64,000 nt of DNA from Gordionus sp. m RMFG-2023 (GCF_954871325.1 NC_088776.1:26150508-26214507), one strand, 5' to 3'; positions 44,029-57,350 are shown, counted from the first letter of the stretch. The notes: generated by a model from the letters alone, not told the origin. A program made the numbers and translations.

Positions 44029-47000
44029 CAGTGAAGATGTATTATAGAAAAGTGACAATTGTCATAATTGTTATTTTTGAACATTTTTTAGTTTTTTTAA
44101 AGTAAATAGGTAAAAATATGTTTTGTAAAAATGTTAAATTAATATTTCAGTGAAGATGTACTATGGAAAAGTGACAATTGTCATAATCGTTATTTTTTAA
44201 CATTTTTTAGTTTTTTTAAAGTAAATAGGTAAAAATATGTTTTGTAAAAATGTTAAATTAATATTTCAGTGAAGATGTACTATGGAAAAGTGACAATTGT
44301 CATAATCGTTATTTTTGAACTTTTTTGATTTTTTTTAAAGTAAATAGTTAAAATTATGTTTTGTAAAAATGTTAAATTAATATTTCAGTGAAGATGTACT
44401 ATGGAAAAGTGACATGTCATAATCGTTATTTTTGAACTTTTTTGATTTTTTTTAAAGTAAATAGTTAAAATTATGTTTTGTAAAAATGTTAAATTAATAT
44501 TTCAGTGAAGATGTACTATGGAAAAGTGACAATTGTCATAATCGTTATTTTTGAAAATTTTTTAGTTTTTTTAAAGTAAATAGGTAAAAATATGTTTTGT
44601 AAAAATGTTAAATTAATATTTCAGTGAAGATGTACTATGGAAAAGTGACAATTGTCATAGTCGTTGAACATTTTTTAGTTTTTTTAAAGTAAATAGTTAA
44701 AATTATGTTTTGTTAAAATGTTAAATTAATATTTCAATGAAGATGTACTATGGAAAAGTGACAATTGTCATAATCGTTATTTTTGAACATTTTTTAGTTT
44801 TTTTAAAGTAAATAGGTAAAAATATGTTTTGTAAAAATGTTAAATTAATATTTCAGTGAAGATGTACTATGGAAAAGTGACAATTGTCATAATCGTTATT
44901 TTTGAACATTTTTTAGTTTTTTTAAAGTAAATAGGTAAAAATATGTTTTGTAAAAATGTTAAATTAATATTTCAGTGAAGATGTACTATGGAAAAGTGAC
45001 AATTGTCATAATCGTTATTTTTGAACATTTTTTAGTTTTTTTAAAGTAAATAGTTAAAATTATGTTTTGTAAAAATGTTAATTAATATTTCAGTGAAGAT
45101 GTACTATGGAAAAGTGACAATTGTCATAATCGTTATTTTTGAATTTTTAAAGTAAATAGGTTATGTTTTGTAAAAATGTTAAATTAATATTTCAGTGAAG
45201 ATGTATTATGGAAAAGTGACAATTGTCATAATCGTTATTTTTGAATTTTTAAAGTAAATAGGTAAAAATATATTTTGTAAAAATGTTAAATTAATATTTC
45301 AGTGAAGATGTACTATGGAAAAGTGACAATTGTCATAATCGTTATTTTTGAACATTTTTTAGTTTTTTTAAAGTAAATAGGTAAAAATATGTTTAGTAAA
45401 CGTGTTAAATTAATATTTCAGTGAAGATGTACTATGGAAAAGTGACAATTGTAACAGTCGTTGAACTTTTTTGATTTTTTTTAAAGTAAATAGTTAAAAT
45501 TATGTTTTGTAAAAATGTTAAATTAATATTTCAGTGAAGATGTACTATGGAAAAGTGACAATTGTCATAATTGTTATTTTTGAACATTTTTTAGTTTTTT
45601 TAAAGTAAATAGGTAAAAATATGTTTTGTAAAAATGTTAAATTAATATTTCAGTGAAGATGTATTATGGAAAAGTGACAATTGTCATAATCGTTATTTTT
45701 GAATTTTTAAAGTAAATAGGTAAAAATATATTTTGTAAAAATGTTAAATTAATATTTCAGTGAAGATGTACTATGGAAAAGTGACAATTGTCATAATCGT
45801 TATTTTTGAACATTTTTTAGTTTTTTTAAAGTAAATAGGTAAAAATATGTTTAGTAAACGTGTTAAATTAATATTTCAGTGAAGATGTACTATGGAAAAG
45901 TGACAATTGTCACAGTCGTTGAACTTTTTTGATTTTTTTTAAAGTAAATAGTTAAAATTATGTTTTGTAAAAATGTTAAATTAATATTTCAGTGAAGATG
46001 TACTATGGAAAAGTGACAATTGTCATAATCGTTATTTTTGAACATTTTTTAGTTTTTTTAAAGTAAATAGGTAAAAATATGTTTTGTAAAAATGTTAAAT
46101 TAATATTTCACTGAAGATGTACTATGGAAAAGTGACAATTGTCATAATTGTTATTTTTGAACATTTTTTAGTTTTTTTAAAGTAAATAGGTAAAAATATG
46201 TTTTGTAAAAATGTTAAATTAATATTTCAGTGAAGATGTATTATGGAAAAGTGACAATTGTCATAATCGTTATTTTTGAATTTTTAAAGTAAATAGGTAA
46301 AAATATATTTTGTAAAAATGTTAAATTAATATTTCAGTGAAGATGTACTATGGAAAAGTGACAATTGTCATAATCGTTATTTTTGAACATTTTTTAGTTT
46401 TTTTAAAGTAAATAGGTAAAAATATGTTTAGTAAACGTGTTAAATTAATATTTCAGTGAAGATGTACTATGGAAAAGTGACAATTGTCACAGTCGTTGAA
46501 CTTTTTTGATTTTTTTTAAAGTAAATAGTTAAAATTATGTTTTGTAAAAATGTTAAATTAATATTTCAGTGAAGATGTACTATGGAAAAGTGACAATTGT
46601 CATAATCGTTATTTTTGAACATTTTTTAGTTTTTTTAAAGTAAATAGGTAAAAATATGTTTTGTAAAAATGTTAAATTAATATTTCACTGAAGATGTACT
46701 ATGGAAAAGTGACAATTGTCATAATCGTTATTTTTGAACATTTTTTAGTTTTTTTAAAGTAAATAGGTAAAAATATGTTTAGTAAACGTGTTAAATTAAT
46801 ATTTCAGTGAAGATGTACTATGGAAAAGTGACAATTGTCATAGTCGTTGAACTTTTTTGATTTTTTTTAAAGTAAATAGTTAAAATTATGTTTTGTAAAA
46901 ATGTTAAATTAATATTTCAGTGAAGATGTACTATGGAAAAGTGACAATTGTCATAATCGTTATTTTTGAACATTTTTTAGTTTTTTTAAAGTAAATAGGT

Positions 47001-48082
47001 AAAAATATGTTTTGTAAAAATGTTAAATTAATATTTCACTGAAGATGTACTATGGAAAAGTGACAATTGTCATAATCGTTATTTTTGAACATTTTTTAGT
47101 TTTTTTAAAGTAAATAGGTAAAAATATGTTTTGTAAAAATGTTAAATTAATATTTCAGTGAAGATGTATTATGGAAAAGTGACAATTGTCATAATCGTTA
47201 TTTTTGAATTTTTAAAGTAAATAGGTAAAAATATATTTTGTAAAAATGTTAAATTAATATTTCAGTGAAGATGTACTATGGAAAAGTGACAATTGTCATA
47301 ATCGTTATTTTTGAACATTTTTTAGTTTTTTTAAAGTAAATAGGTAAAAATATGTTTAGTAAACGTGTTAAATTAATATTTCAGTGAAGATGTACTATGG
47401 AAAAGTGACAATTGTCACAGTCGTTGAACTTTTTTGATTTTTTTTAAAGTAAATAGTTAAAATTATGTTTTGTAAAAATGTTAAATTAATATTTCAGTGA
47501 AGATGTACGATGGAAAAGTGACAATTGTCATAATCGTTATTTTTGAACATTTTTTAGTTTTTTTAAAGTAAATAGGTAAAAATATGTTTTGTAAAAATGT
47601 TAAATTAATATTTCACTGAAGATGTACTATGGAAAAGTGACAATTGTCATAATCGTTATTTTTGAACATTTTTTAGTTTTTTTAAAGTAAATAGGTAAAA
47701 ATATGTTTAGTAAACGTGTTAAATTAATATTTCAGTGAAGATGTACTATGGAAAAGTGACAATTGTCATAGTCGTTGAACTTTTTTGATTTTTTTAAAGT
47801 AAATAGTTAAAATTATGTTTTGTAAAAATGTTAAATTAATATTTCAGTGAAGATGTACTATGGAAAAGTGACAATTGTCATAATCGTTATTTTTGAACAT
47901 TTTTTAGTTTTTTTAAAGTAAATAGGTAAAAATATGTTTTGTAAAAATGTTAAATTAATATTTCACTGAAGATGTACTATGGAAAAGTGACAATTGTCAT
48001 AATCGTTATTTTTAAACATTTTTTAGTTTTTTTAAAGTAAATAGGTAAAAATATGTTTAGTAAACGTGTTAAATTAAAATTT
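44029..48082 (+). repeat. Rightward ~119-bp satellite array (about 34 units)
   Basis: The monomer starts cagtgaagatgtactatgg and includes gtgacaattgtcataatcgt and taaaaatgttaaattaatat. Starts at 44148, 44267, 44386 and 44503 show spacings of 119, 119 and 117. Variants (gtttagtaaacgtg; short units with gaatttttaaag) recur at 45391, 45849, 46426, 46777, 47354, 47705 and 48055. Those spacings of 577 and 351 bp alternate, giving a ~928-bp higher-order repeat. Confidence 0.95.
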
Positions 48083-48696
48083 CAGTTTAGATATATTTTA
48101 TATTATATAGACACTAACAGGAATATTAACATTAAAATTCCTAAATTCGCTATTATTTATATATTGAAAATTAAAGATGAATTATTTTCCTGCAAATCGT
48201 CAATGCCTTGATTTGATTAATCTCGAGATTTCACCATGAATACATTAATGACCTCAAATGATAAAAAATTTTACTATTACGATTACACCTTAATCTTCAT
48301 AGCAGCCGGAAATGTTTTTTAACATAATTTATAATAGTAGACCGATGTATAAATAAAATATTTATAAGATTAATTTATTTTTTCCTAAAATATTAACTGC
48401 GAAATATTTAAATATGAATCCTGCATCGGTTATTTGTATATCAACTAACTATAATATCTTTGACTTATTTATTTCAATTCTGTGAGTAAATATATTTTAA
48501 ATATTTATACACTTTAGTGAACTATCTAAAATTACAAGTTAGAGCTATTGAGATGTATATCTATCACTAAATACATTTTCATGAATATATTTATAAACAA
48601 AATAAATTTTAGCAATTAACTATGTTGCAATATAGCGAAGATTAAATACTATTAGCCCTTATATTTATTACTAAGATTATGCGTCAAACATTATAA
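48083..48696. other. Central spacer of the foldback
   Basis: Unique A/T-rich DNA of about 614 bp between the two arrays (for example caatgccttgatttgattaa near 48203). No open frame or repeat is seen. It would be the loop of the folded structure. Confidence 0.6.
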
Positions 48697-51125
48697 GTTC
48701 ATCTGAAATTTTAATTTAACATTTTTACAAAACATAATTTTAACTATTTACTTAAAAAAAACTAAAAAATGTTCAAAATTAACGATTATGACAATTGTCA
48801 CTTTTCCATAGTACATCTACACTGAAATATTAATTTAACACGTTTACTAAACATATTTTTACCTATTTACTTTAAAAAAACTAAAAAATGTTCAAAAATA
48901 ACGATTATGACAATTGTCACTTTTCCATAGTACATCTTCACTGAAATATTAATTTAACATTTTTACAAAACATAATTTTAACTATTTACTTTAAAAAAAT
49001 CAAACAAAAATAACGACTATGACAATTGTCACTTTTCCATAGTACATCTTCACTGAAATATTAATTTAACACGTTTACTAAACATATTTTTACCTATTTA
49101 CTTTAAAAAAACTAAAAAATATTCAAAAATAACTATTGTGACAATTGTCACTTTTCCATAATACATCTTCACTGAAATATTAATTTAACATTTTTACAAA
49201 ACATATTTTTACCTATTTACTTTAAAAAAACTAAAAAATGTTCAAAAATAACGATTATGACAATTGTCACTTTTCCATAGTACATCTTCACTGAAATATT
49301 AATTTAACATGTTTACAAAACATAATTTTACCTATTTACTTTAAAAAAACTAAAAAATGTTCAAAAATAACGATTATGACAATTGTCACTTTTCCATAGT
49401 ACATCTTCACTGAAATATTAATTTAACATTTTTACAAAACATAATTTTAACTATTTACTTTAAAAATAATCAAACAAAAATAACGACTATGACAATTGTC
49501 ACTTTTCCATAGTACATCTTCACTGAAATATTAATTTAACACGTTTACTAAACATATTTTTACCTATTTACTTTAAAAAAACTAAAAAATATTCAAAAAT
49601 AACTATTGTGACAATTGTCACTTTTCCATAATATATCTTCACTGAAATATTAATTTAACATGTTTACAAAACATATTTTTACCTATTTACTTTAAAAAAA
49701 CTAAAAAATGTTCAAAAATAACGATTATGACAATTGTCACTTTTCCATAGTACATCTTCACTGAAATATTAATTTAACATTTTTACAAAACATATTTTTA
49801 CCTATTTACTTTAAAAAAACTAAAAAATGTTCAAAAATAACGATTATGACAATTGTCACTTTTCCATAGTACATCTTCACTGAAATATTAATTTAACATT
49901 TTTACAAAACATAATTTTAACTATTTACTTTAAAAATAATCAAACAAAAATAACGACTATGACAATTGTCACTTTTCCATAGTACATCTTCACTGAAATA
50001 TTAATTTAACACGTTTACTAAACATATTTTTACCTATTTACTTTAAAAAAACTAAAAAATGTTCAAAAATAACGATTATGACAATTGTCACTTTTCCATA
50101 GTACATCTTCACTGAAATATTAATTTAACATTTTTACAAAACATATTTTTACCTATTTACTTTAAAAAAACTAAAAAATGTTCAAAAATAACGATTATGA
50201 CAATTGTCACTTTTCCATAGTACATCTTCACTGAAATATTAATTTAACATGTTTACAAAACATAATTTTACCTATTTACTTTAAAAAAACTAAAAAATGT
50301 ACAAAAATAACGATTATGACAATTGTCACTTTTCCATAGTACATCTTCACTGAAATATTAATTTAACATTTTTACAAAACATAATTTTAACTATTTACTT
50401 TAAAAAAAATCAAAAAAGTTCAAAAATAACGACTATGACAATTGTCACTTTTCCATAGTACATCTTCACTGTATTAATTTAACACGTTTACTAAACATAT
50501 TTTTACCTATTTACTTTAAAAAAACTAAAAAATGTTCAAAAATAACGACTATGACAATTGTCACTTTTCCATAATACATCTTCACTGAAATATTAATTTA
50601 ACACGTTTACTAAACATATTTTTACCTATTTACTTTAAAAAAACTAAAAAATGTTCAAAAATAACGATTATGACAATTGTCACTTTTCCATAATACATCT
50701 TCACTGAAATATTAATTTAACATTTTTACAAAACATATTTTTACCTATTTACTTTAAAAAAACTAAAAAATGTTCAAAAATAACGATTATGACAATTGTC
50801 ACTTTTCCATAGTACATCTTCACTGAAATATTAATTTAACACGTTTACTAAACATATTTTTACCTATTTACTTTAAAAAAACTAAAAAATATTCAAAAAT
50901 AACTATTGTGACAATTGTCACTTTTCCATAATACATCTTCACTGAAATATTAATTTAACATTTTTACAAAGCATATTTTTACCTATTTACTTTAAAAAAA
51001 CTAAAAAATGTTCAAAAATAACAATTATGACAATTGTCACTTTTCTATAATACATCTTCACTAAAAATTGCTTTTAAAAACATAAAAAAGTTCAAAAATT
51101 ACGATTATACCTTTTGTCACTTTTA
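48697..51125 (-). repeat. Leftward ~119-bp satellite array (about 20 units)
   Basis: The same monomer in inverse orientation (ccatagtacatcttcactga). The variant cgtttactaaac lies at 48841, 49072, 49542, 50012, 50484, 50603 and 50842: a ~470-bp (four-unit) higher-order period in the middle, unlike the other arm. The last unit is degenerate. Confidence 0.95.
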
Positions 51126-52385
51126 CCTATAAAATTAGGAATCAAAAGATTAAAAATTACGTTAAAAATAAATTATATAAAAATCATTTAAAAAAAATAT
51201 CAATCAAAAAATATATTTAAAAAAATTATGACAAATTAAAATATCTTATCTCTAAAAAAAAATATCAATCAAAAAATATATTTAAATAAATAATAATAAC
51301 ACAAATAAAAAAAAAATTTAGCTATCAAAAAATATATCAAGAAAAAATTTACGTGAAAAATAAATACATAAAAACCATTATAATAAAAAATATCAGTCAA
51401 AAAATATATATAAAAATAATATAACAAATTAAAATATATTTTCTAAAAATTATCATAAAAAAATATCAATCAAAAAATATATTTAAAAAAATATATTTAA
51501 AAAAATAATATAACACAAAAAATTAAAAAAAAATTTATATCAAAAAATATATCAAGATAAAATTTACGTGAAAAATAAATACATAAAAAACCATTATAAT
51601 AAAAATATCAATCAAAAAATATATCAAGATAAAATTTACGTGAAAAATAAATACATAAAAAACCATTATAATAAAAATATCAATCAAAAAATATATCAAG
51701 ATAAAATTTACGTGAAAAATAAATACATAAAAAACCATTATAATAAAAATATCAATCAAAAAATATATAAAAAAAATAATATAACAAATTAAAATATATT
51801 ATCTAAAAATTATTTTAAAAAAAATATCAATCAAAAAAAAATAAAATAATATAACAAATTAAAATATATTACCTCTCAAAAAACAAAAAAAAATTAGCTA
51901 TCAAAAAAATCTACGTAAAAAATAAATATATCAATCAAAAAAAATATGTAAAAAATAATATAACAAATTATAATATATTATTTCAATATACTTAAAAAAA
52001 AATTTCAAAAAAAATATATTATATATTACCTCTAAAGTTTTAATTAAAAAATAATATAAACTAAAAAACAAAAAAAAATTATCTATCAAAAAAAATCTAC
52101 GTCAAAAATAAATATTTAAAAAAGTAATTATATTAAAAAAAATATATAAAAAAATTTATATTAAAAAAAAAATATCAATCAAAAAAAATATATAAAAAAA
52201 TAATTATATTAAAATAAAATATCTATCAAAAAAATATAACAAATTATAATATATTATAATATATTAAAAAAAAATATCAATCAACAAAATATTATATCAA
52301 AAAATAAATTAATATTAAATAAATAATAAATTAATATTAAATAAATAATAAATTAATCTTAAATAAATAATAAATTTGTAAAATA
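51126..52385 (-). repeat. Right A/T-rich zone of the foldback
   Basis: The inverse of 42901-43968. It includes a clean three-copy 72-bp tandem (about 51550-51765, unit with aaaatttacgtgaaaaataa) and a 24-bp tandem (aataataaattaatattaaa) at about 52300-52375. Frames across these repeats are artefacts. Confidence 0.8.
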
Positions 52386-52512
52386 CACATTGCCGGGGTA
52401 TTTCGGCAATGTATACATTGCCGAAATCTCACATTTACATTGCCTACCACTACCTCTGCCGAAAAAATTCCGGCAATGTATACATTGCCGGAATTTTCAC
52501 ATTGCCGCTAAC
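52386..52512 (-). repeat. Right terminal inverted repeat of the foldback
   Basis: The inverse of 42781-42892, slightly longer. It keeps the full palindrome ccggcaatgtatacattgcc, which is partly deleted at the left end. Confidence 0.85.
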
Positions 52513-52568
52513 ATATATATAGCTGATAATATTAAATTAAATCACTTTACAATAAATTAATCATAACA
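52513..52568 (+). repeat. 5' LTR of element D, second part
   Basis: The LTR resumes after the foldback and ends at aatcataaca. The end of the 3' LTR (tcaatcaaca at 62375) is similar but diverged. Confidence 0.55.
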
Positions 52569-52575
52569 TTTCATT

Positions 52576-52590
52576 TGGCGGCGACGATTT
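52576..52590 (+). promoter_or_regulatory. Primer-binding site of element D
   Basis: tggcggcgacgattt lies seven bases after the LTR, a form common in Gypsy elements. Confidence 0.6.
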
Positions 52591-52651
52591 ATTTTTCAAG
52601 TCATTTTTGACGACGAAGAATTATTTAAAATAAAAAGATTAAAATTATACC

Positions 52652-53420
52652 ATGTCTCTGAAGAAGATTGAAGAACATACTCAATTTCATATTCCAGAAT
52701 TTGTCAAAGAAAAACTTAATATTCAGGATTACCTATATAATATAGAACTCATTTTCAAGGTAAAAAATATTTTCGATGAAAATAAAAAAAAGGATCTTTT
52801 ATTGGCCTATATAGGCACCGAAAATTTAATTAAAATTAAAAAATTTTATTTTCCAAATATTTTAAATAATATAAATTATTTAACTTGAGAATCTAGAAAA
52901 AATTTTTAAGGATGTCTCTAGCATTTTTCTTTATAGGAATAATTTTTTTACATTAAAAAGAAATAACGAAAGTATAATTGACTTTTCAATTAAATTAAAA
53001 AGTATTTGCGCTTTATGTAATTTTAAATCGCCGGTTGATGAACTCTTAAGGGATATTTTCATCTTAGGAGTAGGGTTACCCGAGCTGGACAAAGAACTTC
53101 GGTCAAAATATGCCGAAGGAAATATTACTTTAGAAGATACTGTGCGTCTAGCTATCGCGCTGTCTTCATTGGAGAAGGAAACCCTGACAGAAGTTAATAA
53201 AATAATTAAACATAAGCCTATGCAAGTTTCCAAAAATACTTATTCTAGGAATAATTATAACAACGTAAACAAATTCAATAATAATAATTATAATGCTAAC
53301 AAATTCAACAATAATTTTTATAAACCAAGTTTTAAACCTAATTTCAGTCAAAAAAAAGTAATATGCTTTAGATGCGGAAAAGCAAACCACATAGCGAAAG
53401 AGTGTAGAACGCATGCTATA
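52652..53420 (+). pseudogene. Element D: gag
   Basis: Starts MSLKKIEEHTQFHIPEF. The capsid-like region includes IDFSIKLKSICALCNF and ILGVGLPELDKEL; an N/Y-rich tail (NNYNNVNKFNNNNYNANKFN) leads to one CCHC knuckle, CFRCGKANHIAKEC, at about 53364-53405. Confidence 0.7.
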
Positions 53421-53439
53421 CAAATGATTTTACCACGGA

Positions 53440-53775
53440 CACCTCGCCTGCCTTTTGCTAATAAAGTTACAATCGATGCGAAGATAAATGGACTGGAGCT
53501 TACTATGGAATTCGATACTGGGGAGGCGTGTAGTGTGATAGACGAGGTTACCTGGAGTCGCATAGGCAAATTAACATTATCACCTACTTATAAACTAGTA
53601 GGATATAACCATATCAAAATCGAAGTATTGGGTAAATGTTTAGTGGAAGTCGAAGTAAAAAATATTTCAAAATTTTTACCTATTTGGGTAGTTAAGGGTG
53701 AGAATTCCCTCATTTTTGGAATGCCTTTTCTTAAAGAATTTGATAAAAACTTCCTGAAGAAGTTCGTATTAACAA
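53440..53775 (+). pseudogene. Element D: protease
   Basis: LTMEFDTGEACSVID is the retropepsin active-site block, and SLIFGMPFLKEFD is the closing block. It directly follows the zinc knuckle. Confidence 0.7.
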
Positions 53776-53879
53776 TATAAATATGAAAGATTCCAGTTTA
53801 AATACAATTGTTTCAAAATTTCCGCAAGTTTTAAAAAAAAATTAGGACAAATAAAATTACAGGAAGCCGTCATAAAGAT

Positions 53880-55168
53880 ACAACCAAATACAGTGCCAAT
53901 TGCGTTACCATCTAGAAGAATTCCATTTCCGTTGCGTCGAACCGTTGAAGCTGAGTTGGACAGACTTTTAAATGAAGGCGTTAATCGAGAAGGTAGATCC
54001 AACAAAGACTCCAATTACTTGGGCTACGCCAACGGTTAATATTTTAAAAAAATCCGGTGCCGTGCGGATATGCGGAGATTTTCGTTTAACAATCAACAAA
54101 TATTTAGCGATAGATAACTATTTACTACCAACTTTCGTTGACCTGACAAATAGGATCGCGGGTGGTAAAATATTTTCAACGATAGATTTAAGAGAAGCAT
54201 TTTTACAATTCGGAGTTAGTCCAGAATGTAGAGACCTTTTAGTAATTTCGACTCATGTCGGTTATTACCGATATCAAAGAATTCCTTTTGGGTTGACTAG
54301 CGCTCCGATAATATTTCAACGTTTTATGCAAAACTTATTAAAGGGAATTCCTATGGTTAGTGTATTTTTAGACGTTGTAATTATTGCAGGCGAGAATAAT
54401 TTTGATCATATAGTTAATCTAGAAGAAGTATTAAGAAGATTTAATAAGGCTGGACTGACAACTACGAACGATAAAATTAAAATTGGAGAAAAGTCAGTTA
54501 CTTATTTAAATCATGTTATTGATGAATTCGGAATTCACCCGACCGAAGATAAGATTAATGCTATAAAAAATTGTAAAACACCGTCTAATATTAAAGAATT
54601 ACGTTCGTTTTTGGGAATGGTAAACTATCATGAATCGTTTATTAAAAATTTACATTCTATTTGTGCGCCTTTACACCGACTAACGAGTAAAAATGTGAGT
54701 TGGTTTTGGTCAGCTAAAGAAAATGAAATATTTAATGTAGTTAAAAAAATATTATCAAAAGAAGATACAATAATTCCTTATTCAGCCGATATTCCTGTCG
54801 TGATTTCTTGTGACGCTTCCGAAGATGGTCTAGGAGCTGTTATTGCACACCGATTTCTTACTGGCCAGGAGAAACCGATCGCTTACGCATCGAGGACACT
54901 TTCAGCAGCTGAAAAGAATTACGCCACTATTGATCGGGAGGCTTCGGCGATCATGTTCGCTATCGAGAAGTTTCATCAGTACATTTATGGAAGACATTTT
55001 ATTTTGGTTACTGATCATAAACCTTTAAAATATATCTTAGGTGATAAAAGAGACCTTAATAAGATAACAAATAACCGTTTAATACGGTGGGCCACGAAGC
55101 TTTTAAATTACCCGGCCTATGAATTATCTCATAGTCGAGCTTGTCGTCCAAATGATTTATCATTTTGA
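53880..55168 (+). pseudogene. Element D: reverse transcriptase and RNase H
   Basis: ITWATPTVNILK, VRICGDFRLTIN, STIDLREAFLQF, YQRIPFGLTSAPIIF and SFLGMVNYHESFI for RT; then SCDASEDGLGAVIAH, YATIDREASAIMFAI, LVTDHKPLKYIL and PNDLS for RNase H. GC-richer codon use than the other elements here. Integrase is not found after it. Confidence 0.8.
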
Positions 55169-55474
55169 TTGTCAAGTTGTTGCATATGTCGTCTCAATCG
55201 TTGGCTTGTTTAAATCGTAAGCTTCATATCTCAGTGGTTATCATTATCAATTTTTTAAAATCTATATTATCATTATTATCATCAAATAGGATATTGGGAT
55301 ATATGAATAATCAGAGAATTGGTCCAATTTTGGATGTTAGGATGATAAATCAAAAAGATTGTAGATAATATTTTTAGAGTTTTTTATTTTTTATATATTC
55401 TTTTTAGCGTTTTTAGTCTTTAATTTATTTATGCATGTTTTAGTATTTAATTTATTTTTACATGTTTTAATATA
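55169..55474. other. Junction between elements D and E
   Basis: D coding ends and a T-rich stretch follows before the E integrase tail. Neither an LTR end nor a TSD for E is recognisable. Confidence 0.35.
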
Positions 55475-55990
55475 CTAAGTTATATAATCTTTTAGATAAA
55501 CAGGTTTTTGTCTACTTCGTATTGGTCTAGGAGTCGGTATTACAATATTTTTATCATTAGTTTTAATATTTTTGTCCTCACTTCCGTCCTTCTTAGGAGA
55601 GTCATGGTATGCAAATGTGTTATAGCATTCTCTCTTTATTAATTGGTCCAGGTGTTTCCTTGTAATAGCTTTTCCTGTATAGACTTGGAACATAGTGTCG
55701 CTTTCCTTCAAGTGTCATTCCGTTGTACTTTATAGTTTATACCAAACAAAATCTCCTGTGTTGAAGGTTCTATTTCGTGGTAAAATAACATTTATTTTAT
55801 TCTCCTTCTCCTCCAACGGTCTCAATAAGTCCCATTTCACTTTAATATCACGGTTGAACATCCTCTTAAACGGTGTAACTCCTGAAGTGTCATTACGCGT
55901 ATTACTGTAATTAAATAAAAATTTGTCAAGTGCAATGTCTAAGACAATTTTGATATTCCTTTTCATATGTGGTTTGAACGTTCTTACCAT
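55475..55990 (-). pseudogene. Element E: integrase tail
   Basis: KFLFNYSNTRNDTSGVTPF, then TFNTGDFVWYKL and TRKHLDQLIKR. Matches the tail of element B. Confidence 0.65.
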
Positions 55991-56003
55991 GCGCTCTATT
56001 TAG

Positions 56004-56723
56004 TCATTGGATTGCCGATGACAAGCAGATGAGCAAATGTTTGATACCATAATCACTGCAAAATTTTTCAAAATCACTACTTGTGAAGTTAGTGCCGTTA
56101 TCGGTAACTATAGTTTCGGGTATTCCATATAACGAAATAGTTTTAAAAATTTCTTTTAAAGTAACATCGGTCATATTTTTAACAGGAACAATGATTGGAA
56201 ACTTACTGTAAGCATTGACTATTGTCAACCAATTTCTTGTGAAGAACGGACCCACATAGTCTATGTGTATCCTTTCAAATGGCTTGGTTGCTGAAACCCA
56301 AGGTTTTTGTATCTTTTTAGGATTATCGTGATATATGTTACAATCGTTGCAACTTTTCACTTCCATATCTATATCATTATTTATACCAGACCACCACATG
56401 TGATCTTTGGCTAAGGTTTTGATTCTTCCTGCTCCCAAGTGACCATCATGTAATGATTGTAGTACATTTTTTCTCATAGAAGACGGAATTATGATTTTTT
56501 TGCTTTTGTAAAGACAATCCTTAATTATACTTAATTCCAATTCAATGTTTTTATAGATATCATTCTTTATAGGCCTGTTGTTCTTAATATCATTTATGAC
56601 TTGTTTTAATTCGATATCTTTCAAAGTTTCATCACGAATTTGATTGAAATTGATAGGTAAATCCTCATAGTCATTTATTATAGTGATATTTACCGTCATG
56701 ACATTCTTGTTGGAAAATCTCAA
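56004..56723 (-). pseudogene. Element E: integrase core
   Basis: HDGHLGAGRIKTLAKDHMWW and CNDCNIY (zinc domain), HIDYVGPF, NAYSKFPIIV and VTDNGTNFTSSDF. Closely similar to element B. Confidence 0.75.
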
Positions 56724-56748
56724 GAGGCAGTCAGGAACAACATTGTAT

Positions 56749-57350
56749 TTATGCTTTATACTTTATATTGAAGTCGTAACCCCCCAAAGTGATATTCCAC
56801 TTTTGCAACCTTAAGGACATGGTACTATTGTCCTTGAGTCCCTTGGTAAAAATGTGGACTAGTGGTTTATGGTCCGTGATGATAGTAAATTTAGTCCCAA
56901 ACAAATATTCTTGAAATCTTTTAATTGCGAACATTATGGCAAGAGCCTCACGCTCAATATTGGTGTAATTTATTTCGGATTTTGTTAAGATTCTAGACGC
57001 AAAAGCAATGGGTTTTTCTTTGCCATCTTTCTCTGTGTGAAATAGTACAGCCCCTAATCCAGATTTGGATGCATCAGTCGCAATCCCAATAGGTAATTCT
57101 GGATTAAAATACGTCAGTGTTGGCGGGAGACTAATCAACTTCTTTAAATCATTAAAACTTCTGGAATGTTCTAAGTTCCATTCCCATCTTTCTTTGTTGA
57201 CCATTTTGTACAACGGATCAGCAATATCAGCGGTTATTCAAAAATTTTCTATAATAACCAGCCATTCCAAGAAATGTTGACAATTCAGCAGCTGATTTTG
57301 GTTCTGGCATATTAATTATTGTTTTAATTTTATAATGGTTAGCATGAATT
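56749..57350 (-). pseudogene. Element E: RNase H and connection region
   Basis: GIATDASKSGLGAVLF, YTNIEREALAIMFAI, FTIITDHKPLVHIF; the upstream FLGMAGYY-type block leads to the hAT insertion site. Confidence 0.75.

Larger units (their letters stand above)
42781..52512. mobile_element. 9.7-kb foldback element with inverted satellite arrays
   Basis: The ends are inverted: gttagcggcaatgtgaaaat left, and its inverse ending attttcacattgccgctaac right. The flanks are atatatat on both sides (palindromic, so the TSD is ambiguous). Inside, in mirror order: a CGGCAATGT-rich terminus, an A/T-rich zone, a satellite array, and a ~0.6-kb spacer at 48083-48696. It has no coding sequence, so it must move, if at all, with borrowed enzymes. 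The arms are about 5.3 kb and 3.8 kb. It is inserted in the 5' LTR of element D. Confidence 0.9.

Noticed and set aside
44029-51125. Regular repeat arrays that could suggest a CRISPR array or a centromeric satellite
   Set aside because: There are no unique spacers between repeats, the units are contiguous, and the array is inverted inside clear transposon-like termini. Centromere function cannot be judged from one locus.
51535-51792. Open frames on both strands with a 24-residue repeat
   Set aside because: They arise from a 72-bp tandem repeat in the A/T-rich zone of the foldback; the length is divisible by three, so the frame stays open on both strands.
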